Made by a program: the position numbers and the translations under genes. From an uncultured Clostridia bacterium (GTDB lineage: Bacteria > Bacillota > Clostridia > TANB77 > CAG-508), in NCBI GenBank assembly GCA_947630255.1, contig CANRGU010000002.1, positions 1 through 35,333 on the forward strand: DNA of 35,333 nucleotides, written 5' to 3'. Shown here piece by piece: positions 1 to 9,637 of this stretch; the first letter of the stretch is position 1, and each line of letters opens with the position of its first letter. The notes below the pieces were generated by a model, which worked only from the letters and a program-made list of their open reading frames with translations, had not been told where the DNA came from and ran no database searches.

Positions 1-85
1 AAGAAGAATTAAGGAACAGAGGTATAACCCTAATAGCATTAATAATCACAATAATAGTGATGATGATACTAGTGGCAATAACAGT
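1..85 (+). repeat. Direct repeat with 2143-2227: conserved 5' end of prepilin-like genes
   Basis: aagaagaattaaggaacagaggtataaccctaatagcattaataatcacaataatagtgatgatgatactagtggca is identical at both places, then diverges. Confidence 0.9.
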
Positions 86-1238
86 AAGCGTAGCGTTAAA
101 TGGGGGGCTAATTTCTAAAACTCAGGAAGCAAGAAGAGGAACAAAGATAGGCATGGTAAAAGACATGGTTTATGCAGACGCAGGGGCAAAACAAGCAGAA
201 AATGAAGGAGACAAAATAACAAGAAGCCAGTTAAAAGGTATATTAGAAAAGTATTTTACAGATGTACCAGATATATTAGGTATGACAGAAGAAGAATTAG
301 GAGAAGTAAAATTAACTTTAAAGGAAGAATATGGAGGATATGAGGATGTACTATTGACTGATGTTTACAGTGGGGTGTATTTAACAGAGCGCGAATTGGT
401 TGTTGCAGATGTTCTGGTGAATAATCTGGATAGTCAAACACTTGAGGAGAGGAGTCCTTTTGTAGAGTATAATAATATGCTATGGCGAGTACTATACGAT
501 GAAGATTCGGGATATGGTATACAACTCGTATTAGACACCTATGAGATTTCTAAAGATAAACTATTGAAAATTACACTTGGATATGATGATCCTCTATCTA
601 AAGATGCTTCATTTGACTGGGTAGAGCCAATCCCCATAGGTGATAGATACCTAGACGATCCTGGTCCTACTATTCAAGATCTGAGTGTTTGTGTCGACAG
701 CTATAGTAACGCGATTGCTCGAATGAATGCTGTAGCAGCCCTCTATACCGAGGGTGGTGATTCGGACGTCGTGGCTAGCTCTAGAGCCTTTGGGACACCC
801 CCGACTTTCCTTGATGCGGAATACACTCCTTATACATTCGATGACATGTATAGTTGGTTAGGTTCTAACACTCTTCTGCTTGGGGCTGTGAATGATGTTG
901 AATTTATTGATTATGAAAGGTGTAATTCGATAAATGTTTCTATTGGTGGTCCCTCTAGTCCATTATTCATATTCGCGATAAAGGAAACGTCATTTGGGTC
1001 AAGTCTTAAGGTGAATGGTGTTTCGGTTTGGACTACAGGGCTAGGATTATTGACAAGCAATGAAATATGGACGTCCTCAAAAAAAAGCCTAATCAGTGTT
1101 AATGCAGAGGGTCGCGAGCGCGTAAATATCTATAGTTTGTCAGGGTATGTCGTTCCTGTGGTGAAGTTAAAAGACGATATTACCATCGTTGGTGGTAAAG
1201 GGACGGAGGAAGACCCATACACTCTTGCCTGTAATTAG
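1..1238 (+). CDS. Prepilin-like protein (type IV pilin-type N-terminal hydrophobic segment), start truncated by window edge
   Basis: Frame open from position 3: EELRNRGITLIALIITIIVMMILVAITVSVALNGGLIS, a class III/type IV prepilin-like N-terminus; nearly identical DNA to the start of the gene at 2136. Ends VVPVVKLKDDITIVGGKGTEEDPYTLACN. Confidence 0.8.
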   Translation, partial: EELRNRGITLIALIITIIVMMILVAITVSVALNGGLISKTQEARRGTKIGMVKDMVYADAGAKQAENEGDKITRSQLKGILEKYFTDVPDILGMTEEELGEVKLTLKEEYGGYEDVLLTDVYSGVYLTERELVVADVLVNNLDSQTLEERSPFVEYNNMLWRVLYDEDSGYGIQLVLDTYEISKDKLLKITLGYDDPLSKDASFDWVEPIPIGDRYLDDPGPTIQDLSVCVDSYSNAIARMNAVAALYTEGGDSDVVASSRAFGTPPTFLDAEYTPYTFDDMYSWLGSNTLLLGAVNDVEFIDYERCNSINVSIGGPSSPLFIFAIKETSFGSSLKVNGVSVWTTGLGLLTSNEIWTSSKKSLISVNAEGRERVNIYSLSGYVVPVVKLKDDITIVGGKGTEEDPYTLACN

Positions 1239-1322
1239 CATGATGTCTTGATAATATATGTGTGGATTTCCTCGTCGATGTAAATTGTCAAGTAAAATTG
1301 ATAAAAAGTTGCAATGTCCATT

Positions 1323-1360
1323 TCCTAGAAATTAACATCGCTTGTTGTTAATTTCTAGGA
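1323..1360. repeat. Perfect 15-bp inverted repeat with 8-nt loop (stem-loop)
   Basis: TCCTAGAAATTAACA-tcgcttgt-TGTTAATTTCTAGGA, overlapping the 3' end of the IS21 remnant. Confidence 0.8.
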
Positions 1361-1697
1361 ATTATATTATTTATTTCTATCATTAGCTTATTAACTATAT
1401 CATCTAGTTCTTCTATTTTTGTAAATTTTTTATTAATTACAATTGTTCTATATGTAGAAGCCAATCTATTGATTTCAAATATTTTTCCATCTTTATTAAT
1501 TATTTTAAAATTTTCTTTCCAATCAACTTGGGCTTGAAAACCTGGAGTAGTTTCGAATCTCATAGTAGCCTTATTTTGTTCTTCTTGTTTATGAGTTTGG
1601 ATAAAATGAGCAACGGTGCTATATGAACCAGTATATCCTTTATCTTTAATGAAATTGTAAATTGATTTTGCATTAGCAGAGAAATCATCAGTTTTAT
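1348..1697 (-). pseudogene. IS21-family transposase (IstA-like) remnant
   Basis: Minus-strand open frame reads ...SANAKSIYNFIKDKGYTGSYSTVAHFIQTHKQEEQNKATMRFETTPGFQAQVDWKENFKI..., matching the IS21 IstA pattern 'RFET.PG.QAQVDW'; truncated at both ends. Confidence 0.75.
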
Positions 1698-1775
1698 TTT
1701 ATCATTTACATTATGAAAATATGGAAAAAATTTGAATTTTATGATATAGTAGTAGTCAATAAAAGATGATAAAAA

Positions 1776-1970
1776 ATGAATGAGAATGTTATTATAGAAA
1801 GATTAGTTAATAATATTATAGATTATACAGTACAAGCTAGAGAAAGAGTTTACAATAATGTAGACAAGAAATGGTCAATTATTATTGGAAGGAGGAATTT
1901 TTATATAACTTATCCAATTGTCCAGACGTCTGGACAATTTAATAATTTTGCATTGAGTTTAAGAAATTAA
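1776..1970 (+). pseudogene. Possible N-terminal fragment of a DUF1016/YhcG-type (PDDEXK nuclease) protein
   Basis: 64 aa, IIERLVNNIIDYTVQARERVYNNVDKKWSIIIGRR resembles the DUF1016 N-terminal pattern (ARxxVYxxVNxxxxxxYWxIGRxI); clearly truncated. Confidence 0.35.
1916..1939. repeat. 24-bp perfect palindrome AATTGTCCAGACGTCTGGACAATT
   Basis: Direct reading of both strands; left and right 12-mers are exact reverse complements. Confidence 0.9.
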
Positions 1971-2135
1971 ATTCAGTGCAATTTTTTATACAAAAGATAA
2001 TATGTAAATTAGTAAATAGATAAATTAGCAATAATCATTGCCAAAGAGAATATTAAAAATTTATAATTAAAAAGAAAAAAGACTAAACTTAGTCCGTTAA
2101 AAAAAGAAAAAACAAAAGATAGGAGAGAAATGTAC

Positions 2136-3424
2136 ATGAAAAAAGAAGAATTAAGGAACAGAGGTATAACCCTAATAGCATTAATAATCACAATAATAGT
2201 GATGATGATACTAGTGGCAGTAACAGTAAGTGTAGCATTAAATGGGGGATTAATAGGAAAAACCCAGGAGGCAAAAACAAAAACGGAGGAAGCCCAAATA
2301 CAAGAAAGGGACATATTAACAGGAAGAATAAAAATAGGGGACACATGGTATGATTCTTTAGATGAATATTTAAAAGATAATCCATCAGAAGATCAAAGTG
2401 ACGGACCATCAAAATGGGGACAAGATGAAGAAGGAAACATCACATATGATGGAGAAAAAGCAGAATTAAAAGTAGGAGACTATGTAGATTATGAAAAATA
2501 CGTAACAGCAAACAGTGTAGGAACAAATGAAATAAACGAATTATATGACGAGTTAGAAAAATATTCAGGATATAGAGGAAGCACATATGACACAGAATAT
2601 CCAATAACAAAGGAAGATCTAAAATGGAGAGTATTAGATGTAAAAGATGGACAAATAAGATTAATAAGTGAAAAGCCAACGACATCAAAAGTATATTTAG
2701 GAAGTTATCAAGGCTACAACAATGCAGTATATTTAATAGATAAAGTATGTAGAACATTGTATACAACAAATAAAGGAACAGCTGAGAATTTAAAAATAGA
2801 AGATATCCAAGAGAAAATGAAATATGACTATCGCGATGGCTACAAGGTGGAAAATTGGTATGAATCGTATGGATATGAAGGTACTTTTACAGCGGAATCG
2901 TTCCGGCTGGACTGGCATGGAACCGGTTTTTTATCCTTCAATCGTCGAGTTAGAAAAGACTGCACTAATTGATGGAACTAGAGGTACAGAGCTTGAATTA
3001 AGCCAGCAAACTGTTCCGATCTCCGGGGAGACTGAGCTGACTGGTACTTTAACGGTTACTCAAACTTGCTGGGGAAACGAGCTAGGGATGCCGTCGTTAC
3101 AATTTAAGAATGATGTGTACGAAGATATTATTTATTTATATCCGGGGTTTGCTGGATTTCGTTGCTGGCTTTCTTCGAGAGCGTGTGCCATTGGTGAAGG
3201 CAAGCCTATGTTTGGAGTATCTGTAATTCGATTGTCACTTTTAAGTGATTACTATGATGATCCGGGTCCGTGGAATATTAATTTTGGTGTTGACTTTGAC
3301 GCGCTTGAGATACCTTATGGTCGGTAGTTTGTTTGAGGCGGCAAATCAGTTAAGGCCTGTGGTTACACTACAATCCAATGTAGAAATAGGAGAAAAAGTT
3401 GGAGATACATTTACAATCAAATGA
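2136..3424 (+). CDS. Prepilin-like secreted/surface protein; full-length only with two +1 shifts at CGG (2904 and 3322)
   Basis: ORF 2130-2972, then ORF 2824-3327, then an open frame to tga at 3424. Skipping C2904 gives ...TFTAESF-G-WTGMEPVFYPSIVELEKTALIDGTRG...; skipping C3322 gives ...EIPYG-G-SLFEAANQLRPVVTLQSNVEIGEKVGDTFTIK*. The RPVVTL C-terminus parallels the VVPVVKL end of the first pilin-like gene. Confidence 0.8.
2904..2907 (+). other. Recoding site 1: TTC CGG C -> TTC [C] GGC (Phe-Gly)
   Basis: In-frame CGG; downstream homologous frame is +1. Confidence 0.8.
3322..3325 (+). other. Recoding site 2: GGT CGG TAG -> GGT [C] GGT AGT (Gly-Gly-Ser)
   Basis: CGG immediately followed by TAG in the upstream frame; the +1 frame continues SLFEAANQLRPVVTL. 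Confidence 0.8.
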
Positions 3425-3470
3425 TATCTTGCATTGTTACTGGTCGAATGCGTAATTGTTAATAGAGTAA

Positions 3471-3505
3471 ATATAGTGTGTAATAAAAAACACACTATAT
3501 TTTTT
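3471..3505 (+). terminator. Rho-independent terminator
   Basis: 11-bp stem ATATAGTGTGT / ACACACTATAT followed by TTTTT. Confidence 0.8.
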
Positions 3506-3637
3506 GCTTGGCAACATTGGATTAATTAAGATTTTACTTCAAGAATTACAAAAAACAAAAAATCAATATAGACTTTTTATAAAAAATGAATTAAAATATA
3601 TATGTTAAAATTAAAAATCGAAAAGAGGAATAAATAT

Positions 3638-4183
3638 ATGAATATATGGCATAACGTAAATCCAGAGAGAATAAAACCTAATGAATTTATTGCAGTTATT
3701 GAAATAACGAAAGGTGGAAAAAACAAATATGAGTTGGACAAGGAAACAGGATTATTAAGATTAGATAGAGTTTTATATACAGCAACTCATTATCCAGCTA
3801 ATTATGGGTTCATTCCAAGAACATATGCAGATGATAATGATCCATTGGATGTTCTAGTATTATGTCAAGAAAATATAGACCCAATGACTATAGTTGAATG
3901 TTATCCAATTGGCGTAATAAATATGGTAGATTCAGAGCAAAATGACGAAAAAATAATTGCCATTGCAAAAAAAGATCCATATCTAAATATTTATAAGGAT
4001 ATAGAGGATCTTCCAAAACATATTTCGTCAGAAATAATGCACTTCTTTGAGGTATATAAACAGTTAGAAAATAAGCAAACTGTTGTTGAAAAAATTTCAG
4101 GAAAAGAAGAGTCAGAAAAAATAATAGAAAAGGCAATAAATAATTATAATGAAAAATTTTCAAATCAAGGAGAAACTAAATGA
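3638..4183 (+). CDS. ppa: Inorganic pyrophosphatase (family I)
   Basis: Motifs ETGLLRLDRVLYTATHYPANYGFIPRTYADDNDPLDVLVL; RBS GAGGAA upstream of ATG 3638. Confidence 0.93.
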   Translation: MNIWHNVNPERIKPNEFIAVIEITKGGKNKYELDKETGLLRLDRVLYTATHYPANYGFIPRTYADDNDPLDVLVLCQENIDPMTIVECYPIGVINMVDSEQNDEKIIAIAKKDPYLNIYKDIEDLPKHISSEIMHFFEVYKQLENKQTVVEKISGKEESEKIIEKAINNYNEKFSNQGETK

Positions 4184-5340
4184 TTGGAAAAATACTATTT
4201 ATTTTAATATCTTTTTTACTTTTTGTATACATATTTATATTTAAACTAATAAAAAAGAACGATACAACATATCTTTTTGTTTTGGTAAGCCAAGCAATAG
4301 GTATATTGCTTAATTTTATACAGGTATTATTTAATGGATTAAATGTCTTGTTTTTTAATATAATTGTTGCTTTGTTATGTATAATAATTCCTATTTTAAT
4401 AATTGTATTAGAAATAAATGGATTTAATTTTAGTGAATTATTAAGCATAGCTTTAAGCAAAATGTATATAGCATTCGGCAATGTAAAAAAGGCTAAAGAC
4501 ACTTTAATTCGATTAGTTACAAAATATGATAAAAGTTATATGGGGCACAAAATGCTTGCAGAGATATATGAAAATGAAGGCGGAATGCGAAAAGCAATTG
4601 ATGAATATGTAAAAGTTTTAGATATTAGAAGCAATGATTATAAAACATACTTTAAAATTTCTAAATTATTAAAAGATTTAGGAAAAAAAGATGAAGCAAT
4701 AGAGATGCTAACTATATTATCAAAACAAAAACCAGAGTTATATGAGTCAAATAAAATGCTTGGAGAGTTGCTATTAGAAAAAGAAAAGTTTAAAGAAGCA
4801 ATAAATGTTTATATACAAACAATAAAGCATAATCAAGAAAAGGCTGATTTGTTTTATAATTTGGGAATAGCTTATTCTAGAATAAATGAATTTTCATTTG
4901 CTAAAGAGTGCTTTTTAAAAACAGTAGAGTTAGACAGTAATTTTTATAATTCTTATTATAGGCTAGGACAAATATCTTTGTTATATAAAGATATAAGTGA
5001 AGCAGAGAAATATTTTTTGCAAAGTATGTATGGTGAGACTGAAATAAAATCTTTTTATCAACTTGCAAAAATATATATGATTAAGAATGATAAAGCTAAA
5101 GCATTGATGTTTTTAAATAGAGCAACAGAAAGTAGTGAAGCGTTCTATAAAAAAACATTAGAGGAACCAATATTTTTTAGTTTAAAAAATGAAATAATAA
5201 AACCAGAAAATAATATACAATACACTGAAAGCGAGACTGAAAGAACTATTTCTGAATACTTAGATAATACATATAATCTTACTAAGATTTTAGATAAAAA
5301 GAAAAGTAATAAAAATGAAAAAAGAAAATTTAATTTCTAA
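4180..5340 (+). CDS. Membrane-anchored TPR-repeat protein
   Basis: N-terminal TM segments followed by tandem TPR-like repeats (e.g. ADLFYNLGIAYSRINEFSFAKECFLKTVELDSNFYNSYYRLGQI). Confidence 0.8.
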   Translation: MIGKILFILISFLLFVYIFIFKLIKKNDTTYLFVLVSQAIGILLNFIQVLFNGLNVLFFNIIVALLCIIIPILIIVLEINGFNFSELLSIALSKMYIAFGNVKKAKDTLIRLVTKYDKSYMGHKMLAEIYENEGGMRKAIDEYVKVLDIRSNDYKTYFKISKLLKDLGKKDEAIEMLTILSKQKPELYESNKMLGELLLEKEKFKEAINVYIQTIKHNQEKADLFYNLGIAYSRINEFSFAKECFLKTVELDSNFYNSYYRLGQISLLYKDISEAEKYFLQSMYGETEIKSFYQLAKIYMIKNDKAKALMFLNRATESSEAFYKKTLEEPIFFSLKNEIIKPENNIQYTESETERTISEYLDNTYNLTKILDKKKSNKNEKRKFNF

Positions 5341-5403
5341 AGTCATAAAAAGTATAATTCTTAAATACTTATCTAATATATATAAAAAGAAGGTAGTGAT
5401 AAT

Positions 5404-6267
5404 TTGAATAAAAATTTAGGTATATTAGGTGGGGACTTAAGAATTATATTTTTGAGTGAATTGCTTGCAAATGATGGATATAATATCTATACATATGGAA
5501 TAGAAAAAGCTAAGAAAACTAATTCAAATATTAATGAATGTAAAAAAATAGAGGAAATTGGCAAATTTTGTAACATAATCATTGGCGGAACACCATTTTC
5601 TACTGATGGAATATTAGTAAATGCACCATTTGCAACTAACCAAATAAATATCGATGAGGTTTTAAAGACACTAGAGAATAAAACTTTAATAGCAGGTGCA
5701 ATAAAGCAAGACATAAAGGAAAAAGCATATAAAAGTAAAGTAAATGTAGTAGACCTTATGGATGATGAAAGTTTGACAATTTTAAATGTAATACCAACTG
5801 TAGAAGGCGCAATTCAAGTGGCTATGGAAAACACAGATTTTACTATTCATAATAGTAAGTGTTTGGTATTGGGCTTTGGAAGAATAGGCAAATTATTATC
5901 TAATCAATTAAGCAAAATGGGTTCAGAAGTTAGCTGTATGGCTAGAAAAGATAAAGATTTAGCATGGATTAGAGCATATGGATATAAAGAAATTCATATA
6001 GATGATTTAAGCAAAAATTTAAATGATTATGATATAATTTTTAATACAATACCTACTTTAATATTGGATAAGGAAAAATTAAATTTGATAAAAAATAAAA
6101 ATACTATAATAATAGAATTAGCATCTAAACCAGGAGGAATAGATACTATAACGGCAAAAGAATATAATATAAAAGTAATTAATGCACAAGGATTGCCAGG
6201 AAAAGTAGCACCATTAACATCAGCAAAATATATTAAAGAAACATTAGAAGGGAGAAATTTAATATGA
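5404..6267 (+). CDS. dpaA: Dipicolinate synthase subunit A-like (sporulation), TTG start
   Basis: NLGILGGDLRIIFLSELLANDGYNIYTYG plus NAD-binding CLVLGFGRIGKLLSNQLSKMGSEVSCMARK, typical of DpaA/SpoVFA. Confidence 0.8.
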   Translation: MNKNLGILGGDLRIIFLSELLANDGYNIYTYGIEKAKKTNSNINECKKIEEIGKFCNIIIGGTPFSTDGILVNAPFATNQINIDEVLKTLENKTLIAGAIKQDIKEKAYKSKVNVVDLMDDESLTILNVIPTVEGAIQVAMENTDFTIHNSKCLVLGFGRIGKLLSNQLSKMGSEVSCMARKDKDLAWIRAYGYKEIHIDDLSKNLNDYDIIFNTIPTLILDKEKLNLIKNKNTIIIELASKPGGIDTITAKEYNIKVINAQGLPGKVAPLTSAKYIKETLEGRNLI

Positions 6268-7073
6268 CAATAATACAAGGAATAATATTAGGAATAGTTC
6301 AAGGACTTACAGAGCTTTTGCCAATATCAAGCTCAGCACATTTATTTCTTATACCATGGATTTTTAGCTGGGATATTCCAGAATCATTTGATGTAGCATT
6401 GCATTTTGGAACACTACTTGCAATAGGAATTTTCTTTTTTAAAGACTGGATAGAATTAATAAAAGGTGGATACAATTTTGTAGTAAAAAAGAAAAAGACT
6501 ACTGAAGGCAGAATGTTTTGGTACATAGTAATTGCAACTTTGCCTGGAGGAATTATAGGATTTGTACTAGATAAGTATGCTGAAAATTTATTAACAAAAC
6601 CAATGATTATAGCAATAGCATTAATAGTTATGGGTATAATATTATATTTAGTAGATAGGTTTGCAAAAAAACAAACAGATTATAAAGATATGAATTTCAG
6701 ACAAACATTTTTAATAGGTTTATCTCAGAGCTTAGCATTTATTCCAGGTGTATCAAGATCAGGCGTTACAATGACTGCAGGAAGAGCACTTGGAGTAAAA
6801 AGAGAAGCAGTCGCAAAATATTCGTTTATGTTATCTGCACCAATAGTTTTAGCTGCAACAGTATTTAAATTAAAAGATTTTATAGAATATTTTTTAATAG
6901 CTGATATGACAGGAATCATTGCTTTTGCGATGGGAGTTATAATGAGCTTTATAGTAGGAATAATCGTTATAAAATTTTTATTAGATTATTTAAAAAAGGG
7001 AAGTTTCAAAGTTTTTGCAATATATAGAATAATAATAGGAATAATAGTTATTGCAATATGTTTAAATAGATAA
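6264..7073 (+). CDS. uppP: Undecaprenyl-diphosphatase (BacA family)
   Basis: GIVQGLTELLPISSSAHLFL and PGVSRSGVTMTAGRALG signature motifs. Confidence 0.95.
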   Translation: MTIIQGIILGIVQGLTELLPISSSAHLFLIPWIFSWDIPESFDVALHFGTLLAIGIFFFKDWIELIKGGYNFVVKKKKTTEGRMFWYIVIATLPGGIIGFVLDKYAENLLTKPMIIAIALIVMGIILYLVDRFAKKQTDYKDMNFRQTFLIGLSQSLAFIPGVSRSGVTMTAGRALGVKREAVAKYSFMLSAPIVLAATVFKLKDFIEYFLIADMTGIIAFAMGVIMSFIVGIIVIKFLLDYLKKGSFKVFAIYRIIIGIIVIAICLNR

Positions 7074-7076
7074 AAT

Positions 7077-7108
7077 AAAAAAGGAAAAATGCACATTTTT
7101 CCTTTTTT
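7077..7108. terminator. Bidirectional terminator between convergent uppP and murC
   Basis: AAAAAAGGAAAAATG-ca-CATTTTTCCTTTTTT perfect stem. Confidence 0.85.
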
Positions 7109-7112
7109 AAAA

Positions 7113-8510
7113 TTATTTTGATAACAATATTTTTTTGCCTATTTCTGTAACTGTGCCTGCTCCTACTGTAAGAACCACATCATTAGGGCATGCTCTTTGT
7201 CGTATAAAACGTGCAATTTCGTCAAAAGATGAAATATACATAGCAGTTTTTCCTAGTGATGATATTTTTTCTACTAAATCTTTTGCAGATATATTATAGT
7301 TATTAACCTCTCTTGCTGCATATATATCAGTAACTATAACATTATCAAAATTAGTTAAGACTTTAGCAAAATCATCAAGTAGAGTTTTAGTTCTACTATA
7401 TGTATGTGGCTGAAATATAATCCAAGACTGGCGATATTTTTTATTTTGTAAGGCATTATATGTTGCAAGTATTTCGCTAGGGTGATGAGCATAATCATCA
7501 TAAATATCTATATTTTGATAAGAACCAACTAATTCGAATCTACGATTTGCTCCAGTAAATTTTAAAAGAGCAGATTTAATATCATATTTATCAATTCCGT
7601 ATTCAGTGCAAAGTGCAATACATGCAAGAGCATTTAAAACATTATGATTTCCAGGAACAGATAATTTAACTTCTAAGAAATAGTTTCTATTATGATAAAC
7701 ATCAAATTTAGCAAAACCTTTATCATCAAATACAATGTTTCTAGCAATAAAATTTGCTTTTTCGTTTTCAATAGCAAAAGTTACTGTTCTTGCATCTGTA
7801 TGATGACGTAAATTAAAACAATTAGGGTCGTCTGCATTTGTAACTAATAAACCATCATAAGGAAGTAATGCAACATATTTTTCAAAAGCCCTGTTTATAT
7901 TATCAAAATTCTTAAAATAATCTAAATGATCATTATCTATATTTAAAACTATAGTAGATTTAGGACTAAATTTTAAAAAACTTTCTACATATTCGCATGA
8001 TTCCAAAATAAAATAGTCGCTATTTCCAACTCTATTATTTCCATTAATCTGTTTTAAAATTGCACCAACTTGTATTGTTGGGTCAAGACCTGCTTCTAAA
8101 AAACATAAAGAAACCATTGAAGTTGTTGTTGTTTTTCCGTGAGTTCCTGCGATTCCAATAGTATCTTTATATATTCTTGTTAAATAACCAACAAAATCGG
8201 CTCTTTCAACGGTTGTAATGTTGTTATTTCTAGCTTCTACAAGTTCAGGGTCATCTTGTTTTATAGCTGCAGAGTAAACAACTAAATCAGATTTTTTAAC
8301 TAAGTTTGTTTCATGACCTATAGAAACAAATATTCCACGACTTGATAGGCGATCTGTAATTTTACTTTTGGTAACGTCAGATCCAGTAACAAATACTCCA
8401 AAATTGTGCAAAATTTCTGCGATACCACTCATACTAATTCCGCCGATTCCTATCATATGTACATGTTTATATTTTTTAAGATTTTCTATATTAGTATTAA
8501 AATTAATCAT
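7113..8510 (-). CDS. murC: UDP-N-acetylmuramate--L-alanine ligase (likely start at the internal Met, MINFNTN)
   Basis: HMIGIGGISMSGIAEILHNFG, GIAGTHGKTTTTSMVSLCFLEAG, DDYAHHPSEI motifs. Confidence 0.93.
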   Translation of the reverse strand: MINFNTNIENLKKYKHVHMIGIGGISMSGIAEILHNFGVFVTGSDVTKSKITDRLSSRGIFVSIGHETNLVKKSDLVVYSAAIKQDDPELVEARNNNITTVERADFVGYLTRIYKDTIGIAGTHGKTTTTSMVSLCFLEAGLDPTIQVGAILKQINGNNRVGNSDYFILESCEYVESFLKFSPKSTIVLNIDNDHLDYFKNFDNINRAFEKYVALLPYDGLLVTNADDPNCFNLRHHTDARTVTFAIENEKANFIARNIVFDDKGFAKFDVYHNRNYFLEVKLSVPGNHNVLNALACIALCTEYGIDKYDIKSALLKFTGANRRFELVGSYQNIDIYDDYAHHPSEILATYNALQNKKYRQSWIIFQPHTYSRTKTLLDDFAKVLTNFDNVIVTDIYAAREVNNYNISAKDLVEKISSLGKTAMYISSFDEIARFIRQRACPNDVVLTVGAGTVTEIGKKILLSK

Positions 8511-8791
8511 ATTTTTAACAACACCTTTCTTATACGAAAGAATTATACATGCAAAATGGAAAAAATTCAATAATTTAGGGAAAAATTATGTTATTTTTGC
8601 AGAGCATTATGCGTATTAATTATATTTGTATAAAGCATAATAATTTGTATATAATATGTATAGAAATAAAAAAATATTCTAAAAATTATATTGTAAAATA
8701 AAGAAGGAAAAAAACATTTTTTGGCGAATATAATATCTGTACATAATAAAACATGTATAATTTTAAAAACATTGGAAGGCGGTGCACTAAA

Positions 8792-9073
8792 ATGCAAATA
8801 ACAGATGTACGTTTAAGAAAGGTAAATTCAGAAAACAGAATGAAAGCTGTTGCTTCTGTAACATTCGATAATGAATTCGTAATTCATGATATTAAAGTTA
8901 TCGAAAGTCAAAATGGATTATTTATAGCTATGCCAAGTAGAAAAACTCCAAACGGAGAATTTAAGGATATAGCTCATCCAATCAATGCTGAAACAAGAGA
9001 AAAAATCCAAACAGCTATATTAGAAGCTTATAATGCTCCTGAGGCTGAAGTTGGTGGAGAATCAGCAGAATAA
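8792..9073 (+). CDS. spoVG: Septation/sporulation regulator SpoVG
   Basis: [65 protein letters not shown] upstream. Confidence 0.95.
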   Translation: MQITDVRLRKVNSENRMKAVASVTFDNEFVIHDIKVIESQNGLFIAMPSRKTPNGEFKDIAHPINAETREKIQTAILEAYNAPEAEVGGESAE

Positions 9074-9083
9074 TTGAAGATAT

Positions 9084-9110
9084 AAAAAAGCACCTTCTAG
9101 GTGCTTTTTT
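9084..9110 (+). terminator. Terminator after spoVG
   Basis: AAAAAAGCACC-ttcta-GGTGCTTTTTT. Confidence 0.85.
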
Positions 9111-9209
9111 TAGTTAATGTTTGAAAAAAATAATTCTTTTCAAATAAATTTCTTGATATTTTTTTTATTATATTGTATGATAGTATAAGTAGAAAAAGGA
9201 AATGGAATT

Positions 9210-9632
9210 GTGGAGGAAATTATGATGAAAAAAATATTTTTAGTAAGTATGCTAATAACTATACTACTTATGATGTTAGGAACAACAATATTAGCAGTAG
9301 AACAAAAAAACACATTAGATACAGAATCAGCTAGTGAATTAATGGAAATTAAAGAAGAAGTTAAAACAGAAAAAGATGAATATACAAGAAAATACGGTTC
9401 AGAAAGTTATGGAATGACAGCATTTATATTGAATAAAATAAGAATATACAGTATACCACTTTGCTTTATAGGTATAGCTGTTGGAGCATTATATCAATAT
9501 GTACTAGGAACTAGACGATTAGATATGAAACAAAGAGGATTTGCCTTAATAGTTTCATTTATAACAATATTAGTAATATGTCAAGTGTTACCATTAATAT
9601 TTGCTATAGTAGTAAGAGGTTGGAGGGGTTAA
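9210..9632 (+). CDS. Small membrane protein (multiple TM segments), unknown function
   Basis: N-terminal signal/TM segment plus two further hydrophobic segments; translationally close to the next gene. Confidence 0.6.
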   Translation: MEEIMMKKIFLVSMLITILLMMLGTTILAVEQKNTLDTESASELMEIKEEVKTEKDEYTRKYGSESYGMTAFILNKIRIYSIPLCFIGIAVGALYQYVLGTRRLDMKQRGFALIVSFITILVICQVLPLIFAIVVRGWRG

Positions 9633-9637
9633 AAAGC

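Noticed and set aside
2009-2769. Minus-strand ORFs opposite the pilin-like genes and other long antisense ORFs
   Set aside because: Low-complexity Leu/Ile/Ser-rich shadows of AT-rich coding sequence, with no RBS or recognisable domain.
2926-2932. T6 homopolymer in the pilin-like gene as a phase-variation/slippage explanation for its frameshift
   Set aside because: Skipping the C at the in-frame CGG 22 nt upstream also restores the frame, and explains the second break and all other genes with one rule; the other sites have no homopolymer.
8753-8791. In-frame CGG at the start of ORF 8753 (spoVG)
   Set aside because: It lies in the ribosome-binding region upstream of the true spoVG start at 8792, so it is not translated.
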